Below are positions 6,098 to 13,195 of a DNA stretch of 33,895 nt, piece after piece (the stretch's first letter is position 1; every line of letters starts with the position of its first letter). Below the pieces are notes generated by a model, which saw only the letters and a program-made list of their open reading frames with translations, was not told where the DNA came from and ran no database searches. The DNA is from Treponemataceae bacterium (GTDB lineage: Bacteria > Spirochaetota > Spirochaetia > Treponematales > Treponemataceae): positions 1-33,895 of the forward strand of contig JAILBN010000009.1 of assembly GCA_024680915.1 (NCBI GenBank). The letters run 5' to 3'. The translations under genes and the position numbers were made by a program.

Positions 6098-7339
6098 ATG
6101 AAACTTACAGAATTACAGCTTGAGCAGATACGTAATCAAATATGTCGTGTCAAGAAATGTGGAAACCCTTTTTATACTGAGCGTTTTAAGAATATTAATC
6201 CAGAAGATATAAAGACTCAGGAAGATTTTGAAAAATTAGTGCCATTCTGTTCAAAACAGGATCTTCGTGATGCATATCCCCTAGGACTAGCTGCTGTTCC
6301 TGAAGAAGAAATCGTGCGTATACATTCTTCCAGCGGAACGACAGGTTCTCCTGTAATTATACCTTATACACAGAAAGATGTTGATGATTGGGCTACTATG
6401 TTTGCGCGCTGCTATGAAATGGCGGGTATAACAAAAAAAGACAGACTTCATATAACTCCAGGATATGGTTTGTGGACTGCAGGTATTGGTTTTCAAGCTG
6501 GCTGTGAAAAGCTTGGTGCCATGGCAATTCCTATGGGTCCGGGAAATACTGAGAAACAGCTCCAGATGATGCAGGATTTAAAATCCACGGTAATCTGCGC
6601 GACTTCTTCTTATGCATTGCTTCTTGCCGAACAGGTTGAAGCTCGTAACTTAAAGGACAAGATTTTTCTTACAAAAGGAATTATCGGTTCTGAAAGATGG
6701 GGCGAGAAAATGCGTAACCGAATAAAGAATATTCTTGGTATAGAACTCTTTGATATTTATGGGCTTACGGAATGCTATGGTCCAGGAATCGGTATAAATT
6801 GTCCAGGAGAAGAGGGAATCCATATTTTTGATGATTATGTCTACATCGAGATTCTTGATCCTCTTACAGGAGAACCTGTTCCAGAAGGTCAGTTGGGAGA
6901 GGTGACACTCACGACTCTCGTTAAGGAAGGAGCTCCCTTGTTCCGTTTCCGTACCCATGACCTTGCCGCTTTTGTTCCTGGTGAATGCAAGTGTGGTTCT
7001 AAGTATCCTCGTATTACCCCGATTATGGGTCGTAGTGATGATATGGTTAAAGTAAAAGGGAATATTATTTTCCCCAGTACGATAGAAGATGTTATTCGTT
7101 CTGTCCCTGGAACTTCCAGCGAGTACAGGGCTGTAATAGAACATGTTGACGGTAAGGACAAGATGACGATTTTCGTAGAGGTTGAAGGTGGTACGGATAG
7201 GACGGAAGCTGCCCTAACGATGACTTATAATTTCAAGCAGAAATACAACATGACACCTGAAGTAAAAGTTGTGGGAGAAGGGGAACTTCCCCGCAGCGAG
7301 AAAAAAACAAAACGAATAGAAGACCGCCGTTTTGAATAG
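6098..7339 (+). CDS. paaK: Phenylacetate-CoA ligase family protein (PaaK-like)
   Basis: A 413-residue AMP-forming ligase that activates phenylacetate (or another arylacetate) to its CoA thioester in the cytoplasm. The P-loop-like SSSGTTGSP is at 77-85, YGLTE at 221-225, followed by the PaaK-type TTLVKEGAPLFRFRTHD segment and a C-terminal lid domain ending KKTKRIEDRRF. It is slightly shorter than the usual 430-440 residues. GGAGG lies seven bases before the ATG. It has its own promoter with two operator-like dyads and ends at a good terminator. With IOR it can form a two-step salvage route arylacetate to arylacetyl-CoA to arylpyruvate, known in anaerobes; in the other direction it conserves energy from arylpyruvate oxidation. 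Which direction runs here is inference. Confidence 0.88.
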   Translation: MKLTELQLEQIRNQICRVKKCGNPFYTERFKNINPEDIKTQEDFEKLVPFCSKQDLRDAYPLGLAAVPEEEIVRIHSSSGTTGSPVIIPYTQKDVDDWATMFARCYEMAGITKKDRLHITPGYGLWTAGIGFQAGCEKLGAMAIPMGPGNTEKQLQMMQDLKSTVICATSSYALLLAEQVEARNLKDKIFLTKGIIGSERWGEKMRNRIKNILGIELFDIYGLTECYGPGIGINCPGEEGIHIFDDYVYIEILDPLTGEPVPEGQLGEVTLTTLVKEGAPLFRFRTHDLAAFVPGECKCGSKYPRITPIMGRSDDMVKVKGNIIFPSTIEDVIRSVPGTSSEYRAVIEHVDGKDKMTIFVEVEGGTDRTEAALTMTYNFKQKYNMTPEVKVVGEGELPRSEKKTKRIEDRRFE

Positions 7340-7374
7340 GTTTTTCCTCCGAAAGATTTAATAATATTTTAGAA

Positions 7375-7427
7375 CTGGCAACCTTCTTGCAGCGCATTAT
7401 TTCTGAAAAAGGTTGTCAGTTTTTTTA
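7375..7427 (+). terminator. Intrinsic terminator after paaK
   Basis: CTGGCAACCTT (7375-7385) pairs with AAGGTTGTCAG (7409-7419), one G-U pair, followed by eight T. The loop is long (23 bases) but the stem and T tract are clear. It ends just before the convergent membrane-protein gene. Confidence 0.75.
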
Positions 7428-7431
7428 AGTC

Positions 7432-7827
7432 TCAGGCTATCTTTAATTTTTTTTCTAATTTTATAAACCCGAATTTTTTATAAAACCGATCTACCAGTTT
7501 TTTGTACAATGGAAGAGCTCCTGCAATCATAGCAAGAGAGAGTGGCAGACAAAAAATCGTGGAAAGTATAGTGTTCGATATAAAGTCAATGCCGAAAAAG
7601 TCCGTTCCTGCGCATGGAAGGGACAGGCAGAATCCAATAATAGCCGGCAAAAAGAAGCCTGTAGCCGATAATCCGATAGAAGCAATAAAAGCATGATTCC
7701 TTGCAGCTTTGAATTCCGGGGTTTCTTTCAGTTCCTCAACAGTAAGAATGTAGGAAAAGGGTTTTAATATTTTCCCGTGTAATACCTCAAAATCCGATTT
7801 CTTTTTTGTTTCGCCTGAAAAACTCAT
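7432..7827 (-). CDS. Small two-helix membrane protein, function unknown
   Basis: A 131-residue protein I do not recognise. The N-terminal 45 residues are polar and charged. Two hydrophobic segments at about 47-70 and 84-107 are separated by a short stretch PCAGTDFFGID, and the C-terminus is Lys-rich (YKK, KLEKKLK). It is probably an inner-membrane protein with both ends in the cytoplasm. AGGAGG lies seven bases before the ATG. That Shine-Dalgarno sequence is inside an inverted repeat (see 7836-7874). It stands alone between the paaK terminator and rmlB. Codon use looks ordinary for the window, so it is probably a real gene, but nothing here indicates its role. Confidence 0.7.
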   Translation of the reverse strand: MSFSGETKKKSDFEVLHGKILKPFSYILTVEELKETPEFKAARNHAFIASIGLSATGFFLPAIIGFCLSLPCAGTDFFGIDFISNTILSTIFCLPLSLAMIAGALPLYKKLVDRFYKKFGFIKLEKKLKIA

Positions 7828-7835
7828 ATAGTGCC

Positions 7836-7874
7836 TCCTGTGGTTTCACTTTATAAAAGGAGGATACCACAGGA
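7836..7874 (-). promoter_or_regulatory. Hairpin enclosing the ribosome-binding site of the small membrane protein gene
   Basis: TCCTGTGGT (7836-7844) and ACCACAGGA (7866-7874) form a perfect 9-bp inverted repeat with a 21-base spacer. In the minus-strand transcript the second arm, ACCACAGGA followed by GG, contains the AGGAGG ribosome-binding site. The folded state would hide it. Confidence 0.5.
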
Positions 7875-7895
7875 AGAGTGACACAGAGCGTCCCT

Positions 7896-9050
7896 TTATG
7901 TCCTGTTGCTATAATTTTTTTCAATCCAGTTTTTATAGTCTCCGCTTTTTATACCTTCAATCCATTTTGTGTTGCCCAAATACCATTTGACAGTGGATAA
8001 AAGACCTTCCTCAAAGGTCATTTTCCTTTCCCAACCAAGCTCTTTCTTTATTTTGGAGCAATCAATGGCGTAACGTCTATCGTGACCGGGTCTGTCTTTT
8101 ACATAGGTTATGCTCTTTTTTATATCAGCAGGAGTTCTATCTTTTACATTTGCTAGAGTCAATTCATTCCCCACAAGTTCTATCAGCTTATTCAGGATAA
8201 GAATATTCTCCCATTCATTCTCTCCTCCGATATTATATTTCTCTCCAATACGACCGGAGTTGATAATTTGCCATACAGCTCTGTTATGATCTTCCACATA
8301 AATCCAGTCACGGATATTTTTCCCATCGCCGTATACAGGGAGGGCTTTTCCATCGCTCATATTTGATATCATCAAGGGTATGAGCTTTTCTGGAAACTGA
8401 CATGGGCCATAGTTATTGGAACAGTTTGAAAGGGTTATGGGTAATCCGAATGTATGAAAATAAGCCATTACAAGATGATCACTTGAAGCTTTGCTGGCGG
8501 AATAAGGACTTCTTGGGTCATAGGGGGTTGTTTCTGTGAAATAGCCGGTCTCGCCTAAAGAACCGTATACTTCATCTGTGGAAATATGGTGGAATAATAC
8601 ATCCTCCCGTATTTTTCCTTCTGAGTCTTTCCAGAAGTTTCTGGCTGCATCGAGGAGTGTAAAGGTTCCGGTTATGTTTGTCCTTACGAATTCTCCAGGC
8701 CCGAGGACAGAACGGTCTACATGGGATTCGGCGGCGAAATGGATGACAGTATCTATATCATATTGGCGGAAAATACGATCAATTTCACTTTTGTCACATA
8801 TATCGACCTTTTCAAAAAAATAACGGCGATTATTTTCTTCGCTGCCACTACCAAATTTTTCATCTATGTCTTTCAAGGATTCCAAATTACCTGCATATGT
8901 CAGGCAGTCAACGTTCACGATTTTTCCTTGGAAATTCGAATCCATAAAAGCCTTGTTCCCAGAACATGGCATGTTAAAAAGATAGTGGATAAAATTACTT
9001 CCGATAAAACCTGCTCCACCCGTAACTAAAATATTATGTAAACTTCGCAT
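7896..9050 (-). CDS. rmlB: dTDP-glucose 4,6-dehydratase
   Basis: A 384-residue extended SDR that converts dTDP-glucose to dTDP-4-keto-6-deoxyglucose, a precursor of rhamnose and other deoxy sugars for surface glycans. The NAD-binding motif GGAGFIGS is at 11-18, the catalytic STDEVYG at 157-163 (Thr158, Asp159, Glu160), and the YSASK active site has Tyr183 and Lys187. It is some 30 residues longer than typical RmlB. The surplus is visible as two loops, at about 25-41 (CSGNKAFMDSNF region) and 60-78 (a Gly/Ser/Glu-rich stretch). A clear AGGAG precedes the ATG. No other dTDP-rhamnose genes are adjacent, so it is an isolated pathway gene here. A close relative acting on UDP- or CDP-glucose is possible but less likely. 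Confidence 0.9.
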   Translation of the reverse strand: MRSLHNILVTGGAGFIGSNFIHYLFNMPCSGNKAFMDSNFQGKIVNVDCLTYAGNLESLKDIDEKFGSGSEENNRRYFFEKVDICDKSEIDRIFRQYDIDTVIHFAAESHVDRSVLGPGEFVRTNITGTFTLLDAARNFWKDSEGKIREDVLFHHISTDEVYGSLGETGYFTETTPYDPRSPYSASKASSDHLVMAYFHTFGLPITLSNCSNNYGPCQFPEKLIPLMISNMSDGKALPVYGDGKNIRDWIYVEDHNRAVWQIINSGRIGEKYNIGGENEWENILILNKLIELVGNELTLANVKDRTPADIKKSITYVKDRPGHDRRYAIDCSKIKKELGWERKMTFEEGLLSTVKWYLGNTKWIEGIKSGDYKNWIEKNYSNRT

Positions 9051-9106
9051 TTTATTCTCCTGCTAAAACATTTATACTATTTTTGTTCAGATAACATACT
9101 AAGGCT

Positions 9107-9135
9107 ATTATGCAAAAAACTATTATTCTTGTAAA
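9107..9135 (-). promoter_or_regulatory. Probable rmlB promoter
   Basis: On the minus strand TTTACA (9135-9130), 17 bases, CATAAT (9112-9107), about 50 bases before the likely transcript reaches the rmlB ATG. Confidence 0.4.
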
Positions 9136-9168
9136 GGAAAGTTTTTGTGTCTTATCTTTTTATGATTA

Positions 9169-9197
9169 TTGAAAACATATTCTATCTACTATATAAT
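9169..9197 (+). promoter_or_regulatory. Promoter giving a leaderless transcript for the ABC ATPase
   Basis: TTGAAA (9169-9174), 17 bases, TATAAT (9192-9197). The ATG is at 9205, seven bases after the -10 box, so transcription should start on or next to the initiation codon. No Shine-Dalgarno sequence is present. Confidence 0.7.
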
Positions 9198-9204
9198 TTT
9201 AAAT

Positions 9205-9942
9205 ATGGCTTTAGTTGAATTCAGGAATATCAGTAAAATATATAAAATGGAAGAGGTTCAGGTTCGCGCGGTGGATGACGTGAGTCTTTCGATCGAAGAA
9301 GGTGAATTTGCAGCGATATCTGGACCCTCCGGTTCTGGAAAATCCACAATGCTCAATATAATGGGGCTTATTGATTTACCGTCAGAAGGAACAGTGGTTC
9401 TTGATGGAAAGGATATTTATAAAGATGTCAAGCTTTCTGCAAGGCATACGATTCCTTTAAGACTGGATGGCCGACTTACGGATTTACGCCGTAACCTTAT
9501 AGGTTTTGTATTTCAGACATTTAATTTGATCCCTGTTCTTAATGTTCGTGAAAACATAGAAATCCCCCTGCATTTAGGTAATTCTCCAGCCAGTGTTTCC
9601 CTTAAAGGCAAGGAGAAGAGTGAATGGATAGATTATCTTATAGATACGGTAGGCCTTTCTGAATGGAAAAAGCATAAGCCCGCAGAGCTTTCGGGAGGTC
9701 AGAGGCAAAGAGTGGCGATAGCAAGGGCTCTTGCCACCAAATGTCCTGTGATTCTTGCGGATGAGCCTACGGCGAATCTTGATTCAAAAAACGGTGATCA
9801 GATTCTTGAGCTTATGCAAAAATTGAATAAAGAGTTGAAAACCACTTTTGTTTTTTCTACTCATGACCAAAAGATTGTCAGCATGGCTAATCATGTCATA
9901 AAGATATCTGATGGCCATATAATTCAAGAGATAAAAAACTAG
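9205..9942 (+). CDS. ABC transporter ATP-binding protein, LolD/MacB type
   Basis: A 245-residue ATPase starting MALVEFRNISKIYK. A TTG 36 bases upstream stays open but coincides with the -35 box, so the ATG at 9205 is preferred. Seen in order are Walker A GPSGSGKST, a Q-loop in GFVFQTFNLIP, signature LSGGQRQRVAIARAL, Walker B VILADEPTANLD, and the switch His in FSTHD. GFVFQTFNL(I/L)P is typical of the LolD/MacB/FtsE group, which works with FtsX-type permeases. Two such permeases are encoded convergently at 11912-14616, and no permease accompanies this gene on its own strand, so they are the likely partners. It would power mechanotransmission from the inner membrane. The gene ends overlapping the outer-membrane protein gene by four bases, stop to stop. 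Confidence 0.88.
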   Translation: MALVEFRNISKIYKMEEVQVRAVDDVSLSIEEGEFAAISGPSGSGKSTMLNIMGLIDLPSEGTVVLDGKDIYKDVKLSARHTIPLRLDGRLTDLRRNLIGFVFQTFNLIPVLNVRENIEIPLHLGNSPASVSLKGKEKSEWIDYLIDTVGLSEWKKHKPAELSGGQRQRVAIARALATKCPVILADEPTANLDSKNGDQILELMQKLNKELKTTFVFSTHDQKIVSMANHVIKISDGHIIQEIKN

Positions 9943-11111
9943 TAGCTTAAACTGAAAGAAAGCGCTGTTCCGAAGTCAAATTTTGGGCTCTCTCTGTCAC
10001 CACCATAAGTGATTTTCAATCCGTTAGTCCACTCTGTATATGGAATAATCGAAGATATTATATAAGCCACATCAACATTGCCGCTTTCTTTTAAGAAGTC
10101 ATGGCTCCATTTTATGCCTGTTTTCATATTTTGGGACGGACCTATTTTTTTGATACCAAAATCAACTTTGATAAAATGATCATGCTGGTTTTCAGTTTTT
10201 GCAGGTTCCATCCTGAATACATATTGATATTCAATATTTATACCTATATTCGGAGTGATACTATCCCATAATTTATAGAAACCACCGGTTGCTGTGACTT
10301 TGGAAAATTCATCCTTGAAAAGAACTACGCCTTGAGCATAGGTGTCGAATCCTAAAATAGTACGTTTTAACTCAAGTCCGGTTATAATATCTGCTTTTTC
10401 TTGTTTTGTTTTTGGATCCGGTTCTGGATATTTTCTTACGAAAGCGTTTATGTTTGTATTAAAAATCGTAATATCACAGGCTCCGGCAAAATTCATATTC
10501 CTCCAGGTAAAATTAGAGGCTGAAGTTCCATATGTGTTGTAATTATACAGCATAACACCTGTTATTGTTCCAAGCTTCCATGGGTATCGTATTTCACAGG
10601 AAACACCAGATCCTGAATCAGATAAGACTGTATTCGGGAAAATCTTCAGGTTTCCCCAGGAAATACCCTTTTTTCCTGCGGATAAAAAAACAGAATCAAA
10701 AAGAAGTGAGTTGAAATATAGTGAAGATACAGACAAGGAGAATTTACTTGAAAAAGCTGTATTGACAGATCCATAAAGACCGAAGGCAGCAGAAGGATTT
10801 ACGCTTAGAGACAGAGTGTTGCTTAAATCTATCAATCCGCCAGGAGTGAATTTAGATTCTGTTTCTGTTTCTTCAATCGTATCATCATATACACACGCCG
10901 CTCCGACTTTTCCTGAGAAGCTTCCTGTTAACTTCAAAAGGGACTTTGTTTCTTCTTTTACTACAGTAGGGACAGGAGCTTCTTCAACGACAATATCCTC
11001 AGCTGCTTCCTCAAAGAGAGCATCAAAATCATCATATTCTTCCTCTTCTTCTGAAAAAAGAGGTGAGAATAACAAGGTAACCACAAATACTGATAAAATA
11101 AACTTTCTCAT
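9939..11111 (-). CDS. Predicted outer-membrane beta-barrel protein with acidic N-terminal linker
   Basis: A 390-residue protein with a type I signal peptide (residues 1-20, cleavage likely before EEEEEY). A very acidic linker (about 21-45, including DDFDALFEEAAED at 27-39) comes next. From about residue 58 it has many alternating hydrophobic/polar strands rich in Ser, Gly, Thr and aromatic residues, ending in LSFSLSY with a terminal aromatic residue, as in outer-membrane barrels. No named family is recognised. It is the last gene of a four-gene operon (permease, permease, LolA-like, this) and overlaps the LolA-like stop as ATGA. Context suggests the outer-membrane acceptor or channel for whatever the permeases and LolA-like protein move. 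Its acidic motif recurs in one permease (see findings). Confidence 0.72.
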   Translation of the reverse strand: MRKFILSVFVVTLLFSPLFSEEEEEYDDFDALFEEAAEDIVVEEAPVPTVVKEETKSLLKLTGSFSGKVGAACVYDDTIEETETESKFTPGGLIDLSNTLSLSVNPSAAFGLYGSVNTAFSSKFSLSVSSLYFNSLLFDSVFLSAGKKGISWGNLKIFPNTVLSDSGSGVSCEIRYPWKLGTITGVMLYNYNTYGTSASNFTWRNMNFAGACDITIFNTNINAFVRKYPEPDPKTKQEKADIITGLELKRTILGFDTYAQGVVLFKDEFSKVTATGGFYKLWDSITPNIGINIEYQYVFRMEPAKTENQHDHFIKVDFGIKKIGPSQNMKTGIKWSHDFLKESGNVDVAYIISSIIPYTEWTNGLKITYGGDRESPKFDFGTALSFSLSY

Positions 11112-11890
11112 TTTTTCCCCATAAGTTCCAAGTATGGTTTTGTATATACAGAATCGCTTACACTTTGGAAGGAAGCGTTCTTTATAGTTATCTGTGTTTT
11201 TTCATACTGCATTTCATTCCCTATCTTTTTACCCCTCAGATTGTCTTGAATAAGCATACTCACAGGAATGGAATATTTTTTTCCGTTGCTTTGGACCAGC
11301 TGATAGGAAGGAACCGCTGTCGTTCTCATTTTTCTTCCGCTAAGGGAATAATCTTCTTTTTTTCTTACAAGGCCATCTGCTTTTGTGACCCACAGCTTTA
11401 ACATGGGATACTCCACATCATCCACCTTTGCTTTCAAAGTGAAACGGACACAATCCAGTTTACCCAATTTCACTTCAACAGCTTCATCTATTGAGTAGTT
11501 CTGATAATATTTCTGAGGAGCAAAATCAGCATTTGTCGCATTCGTGTTCTGGAATTTATCTTTTGCGCTTGTGAAGGTGAAGCAGTTATCGGCAGGATCA
11601 TAAAACCATATGTTATTATCGTATTGTAAATATCCTTTGCCTTTTTCTCCTGCTGGACCTGTAACTAATATTGTCCATTTCCCTTCATTATCACGGCGAT
11701 ACATAATAGCTTCCGTTATGGATTTTCCCTCTCCTGGCTTATCTTGTACCAATGTGTAGTTGGCACTGAAATCCGTTCCATAAAATGCTGTGGTATCCTC
11801 TGCTTTCTTCAAAAGCTCAGAGTAATTCAATGCTGAAAGGTATGAGAGAGAAACTAACAATAAAAGACCGCATAAAAATATCTTTTTCAT
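11108..11890 (-). CDS. LolA-like outer-membrane lipoprotein-sorting family protein
   Basis: A 260-residue periplasmic protein. The signal peptide covers residues 1-20 (MKK, then a Leu-rich core, cleavage near LSA). The rest fits the COG2834 / LolA-like family: repeated long strands such as TILVTGPAGEKGKGYLQYDN, then NIWFYDPADNCFTF, then KLDCVRFTLKAK and LKLWVTKADGLVRKKEDYS. Family members are open half-barrels that carry lipids or lipoproteins. AGGA lies nine bases before the ATG. It sits 21 bases downstream of an FtsX-type permease gene and overlaps the barrel gene, so an inner-membrane extraction, periplasmic carrier, outer-membrane delivery route is the natural model. This longer LolA_like type is distinct from classical LolA, and its cargo is unknown. 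Confidence 0.82.
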   Translation of the reverse strand: MKKIFLCGLLLLVSLSYLSALNYSELLKKAEDTTAFYGTDFSANYTLVQDKPGEGKSITEAIMYRRDNEGKWTILVTGPAGEKGKGYLQYDNNIWFYDPADNCFTFTSAKDKFQNTNATNADFAPQKYYQNYSIDEAVEVKLGKLDCVRFTLKAKVDDVEYPMLKLWVTKADGLVRKKEDYSLSGRKMRTTAVPSYQLVQSNGKKYSIPVSMLIQDNLRGKKIGNEMQYEKTQITIKNASFQSVSDSVYTKPYLELMGKK

Positions 11891-11911
11891 TCAGTAGTCC
11901 TTAATAATTAT

Positions 11912-13195
11912 TTATTCTGTAGTAGCAAGCGCTTCACATGGAGGAATTGCAACTGATTTTCTAATTCTAAAAAACACTGCTATCAATGTGGTTACAATTA
12001 TTGCAGCTGAAAGGATTAAAAAATAAAAAATATTAATACTGGGAGCGAGTACCCCGTTGGTAAGGAAAATATCGAAAGCCGGAATGAAAGACAGCTTTAT
12101 AAAGCGGGCAAAAAAACATAGAATTAATGCGAAAATTAAGCCGCTGATACAGCCGACAGCAAGAAGAATCCCTGTTTCGGTAAGTAAGGTTCCCATTATC
12201 TTTCCGTATCGCATACCTATTGCTTTATATATGCCGATTTCATTTATCCTTTTTATTACAATAACCCTGAAGGTACTGCTTACACCTATTATAACAATCA
12301 GCATAAGAATTATAATCACGAAGCTGGATATAAGATTCATGGCGTTTATAAGAATTTGAACGTCATTCAAGTTTGCTTCCAATGTGATCAGGCCATAATT
12401 AGGGAATCCCAAATCTGCTCTGTGGTCATAAAAAAGCTGTTTATTGTTCACTTGCTTATACATGGGGTATTTGCTTTCCAAAAGGGACTGATAGTGGGGT
12501 GTCATTTTTTCCACGTCGTATTCCTTTGGAAGGGTTATACATATACGATTTATGCAATTTTCTGGAAATCTGTATGCGTTTTTTAGACAATCTATATCCA
12601 TATAAGATGTATACATACCAAACAGTGATGAGTCAGTGAAAATTCCTTTTACTACAAGCTCTGCTGTGTTTATCCCTTCTTTTTTTGTACGGATCATCAT
12701 TGTTATTGAATCACCTGTACTTACCTCAAGAATATCTGCAATGGCCGCAGAAAGAAGTATCCCGTCAGAACCAGCCATATCCTCTATAGAACCTGACTTA
12801 AAATTCAAGTTGCTGAAAAGCTCTTTCTCTAGGTTGAAATCAACGCCCTTGATTACACGTTGCCTTACCCCTACGCCCTCAAAATAAAGTGAGACATAGC
12901 CTTCATTATAGTCAAAGCGGGGGGCTATTATAGTATCTTCTGGAAAAATTCCTTTCAGATCATCTATGTATTTTTGGTAATCAAAAAGTTCGTAGTCATA
13001 AGTGCCGCCCATAAACTGATAATCACCACCGTAATATATCTTTGCTTTGTTCTTAAGGGACGCTAACATACCATTTATAGTGAAAATCGAAAAAATCGAA
13101 ACCCCTATACCAAATAAGCAAACCAAGAAAAGAGAAACATATTGTTTTTTCCGGTATATGATTGAGCGCATACTCATTTTCAATGTATCGTTCAT
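11912..13195 (-). CDS. ABC transporter permease, FtsX/LolC-E type (second of pair)
   Basis: A 427-residue inner-membrane protein with the MacB/LolC/E layout. There is a first transmembrane helix at about 20-45, a large periplasmic domain (about 46-285), and three C-terminal helices at roughly 288-312, 335-365 and 385-410. The FtsX-domain signature is present as RINEIGIYKAIGMR. These proteins do not form a conventional pore; with a LolD-type ATPase they transmit force to periplasmic substrates. It overlaps the upstream permease gene by four bases (ATGA), so the two should be made in equal amounts and form the heterodimer. The 9205-9942 ATPase is the likely partner. Confidence 0.88.
   Translation of the reverse strand: MNDTLKMSMRSIIYRKKQYVSLFLVCLFGIGVSIFSIFTINGMLASLKNKAKIYYGGDYQFMGGTYDYELFDYQKYIDDLKGIFPEDTIIAPRFDYNEGYVSLYFEGVGVRQRVIKGVDFNLEKELFSNLNFKSGSIEDMAGSDGILLSAAIADILEVSTGDSITMMIRTKKEGINTAELVVKGIFTDSSLFGMYTSYMDIDCLKNAYRFPENCINRICITLPKEYDVEKMTPHYQSLLESKYPMYKQVNNKQLFYDHRADLGFPNYGLITLEANLNDVQILINAMNLISSFVIIILMLIVIIGVSSTFRVIVIKRINEIGIYKAIGMRYGKIMGTLLTETGILLAVGCISGLIFALILCFFARFIKLSFIPAFDIFLTNGVLAPSINIFYFLILSAAIIVTTLIAVFFRIRKSVAIPPCEALATTE

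Noticed and set aside
6650-7144. A 164-codon minus-strand open frame inside paaK
   Set aside because: Shadow of the conserved ligase gene; its sequence resembles no family.
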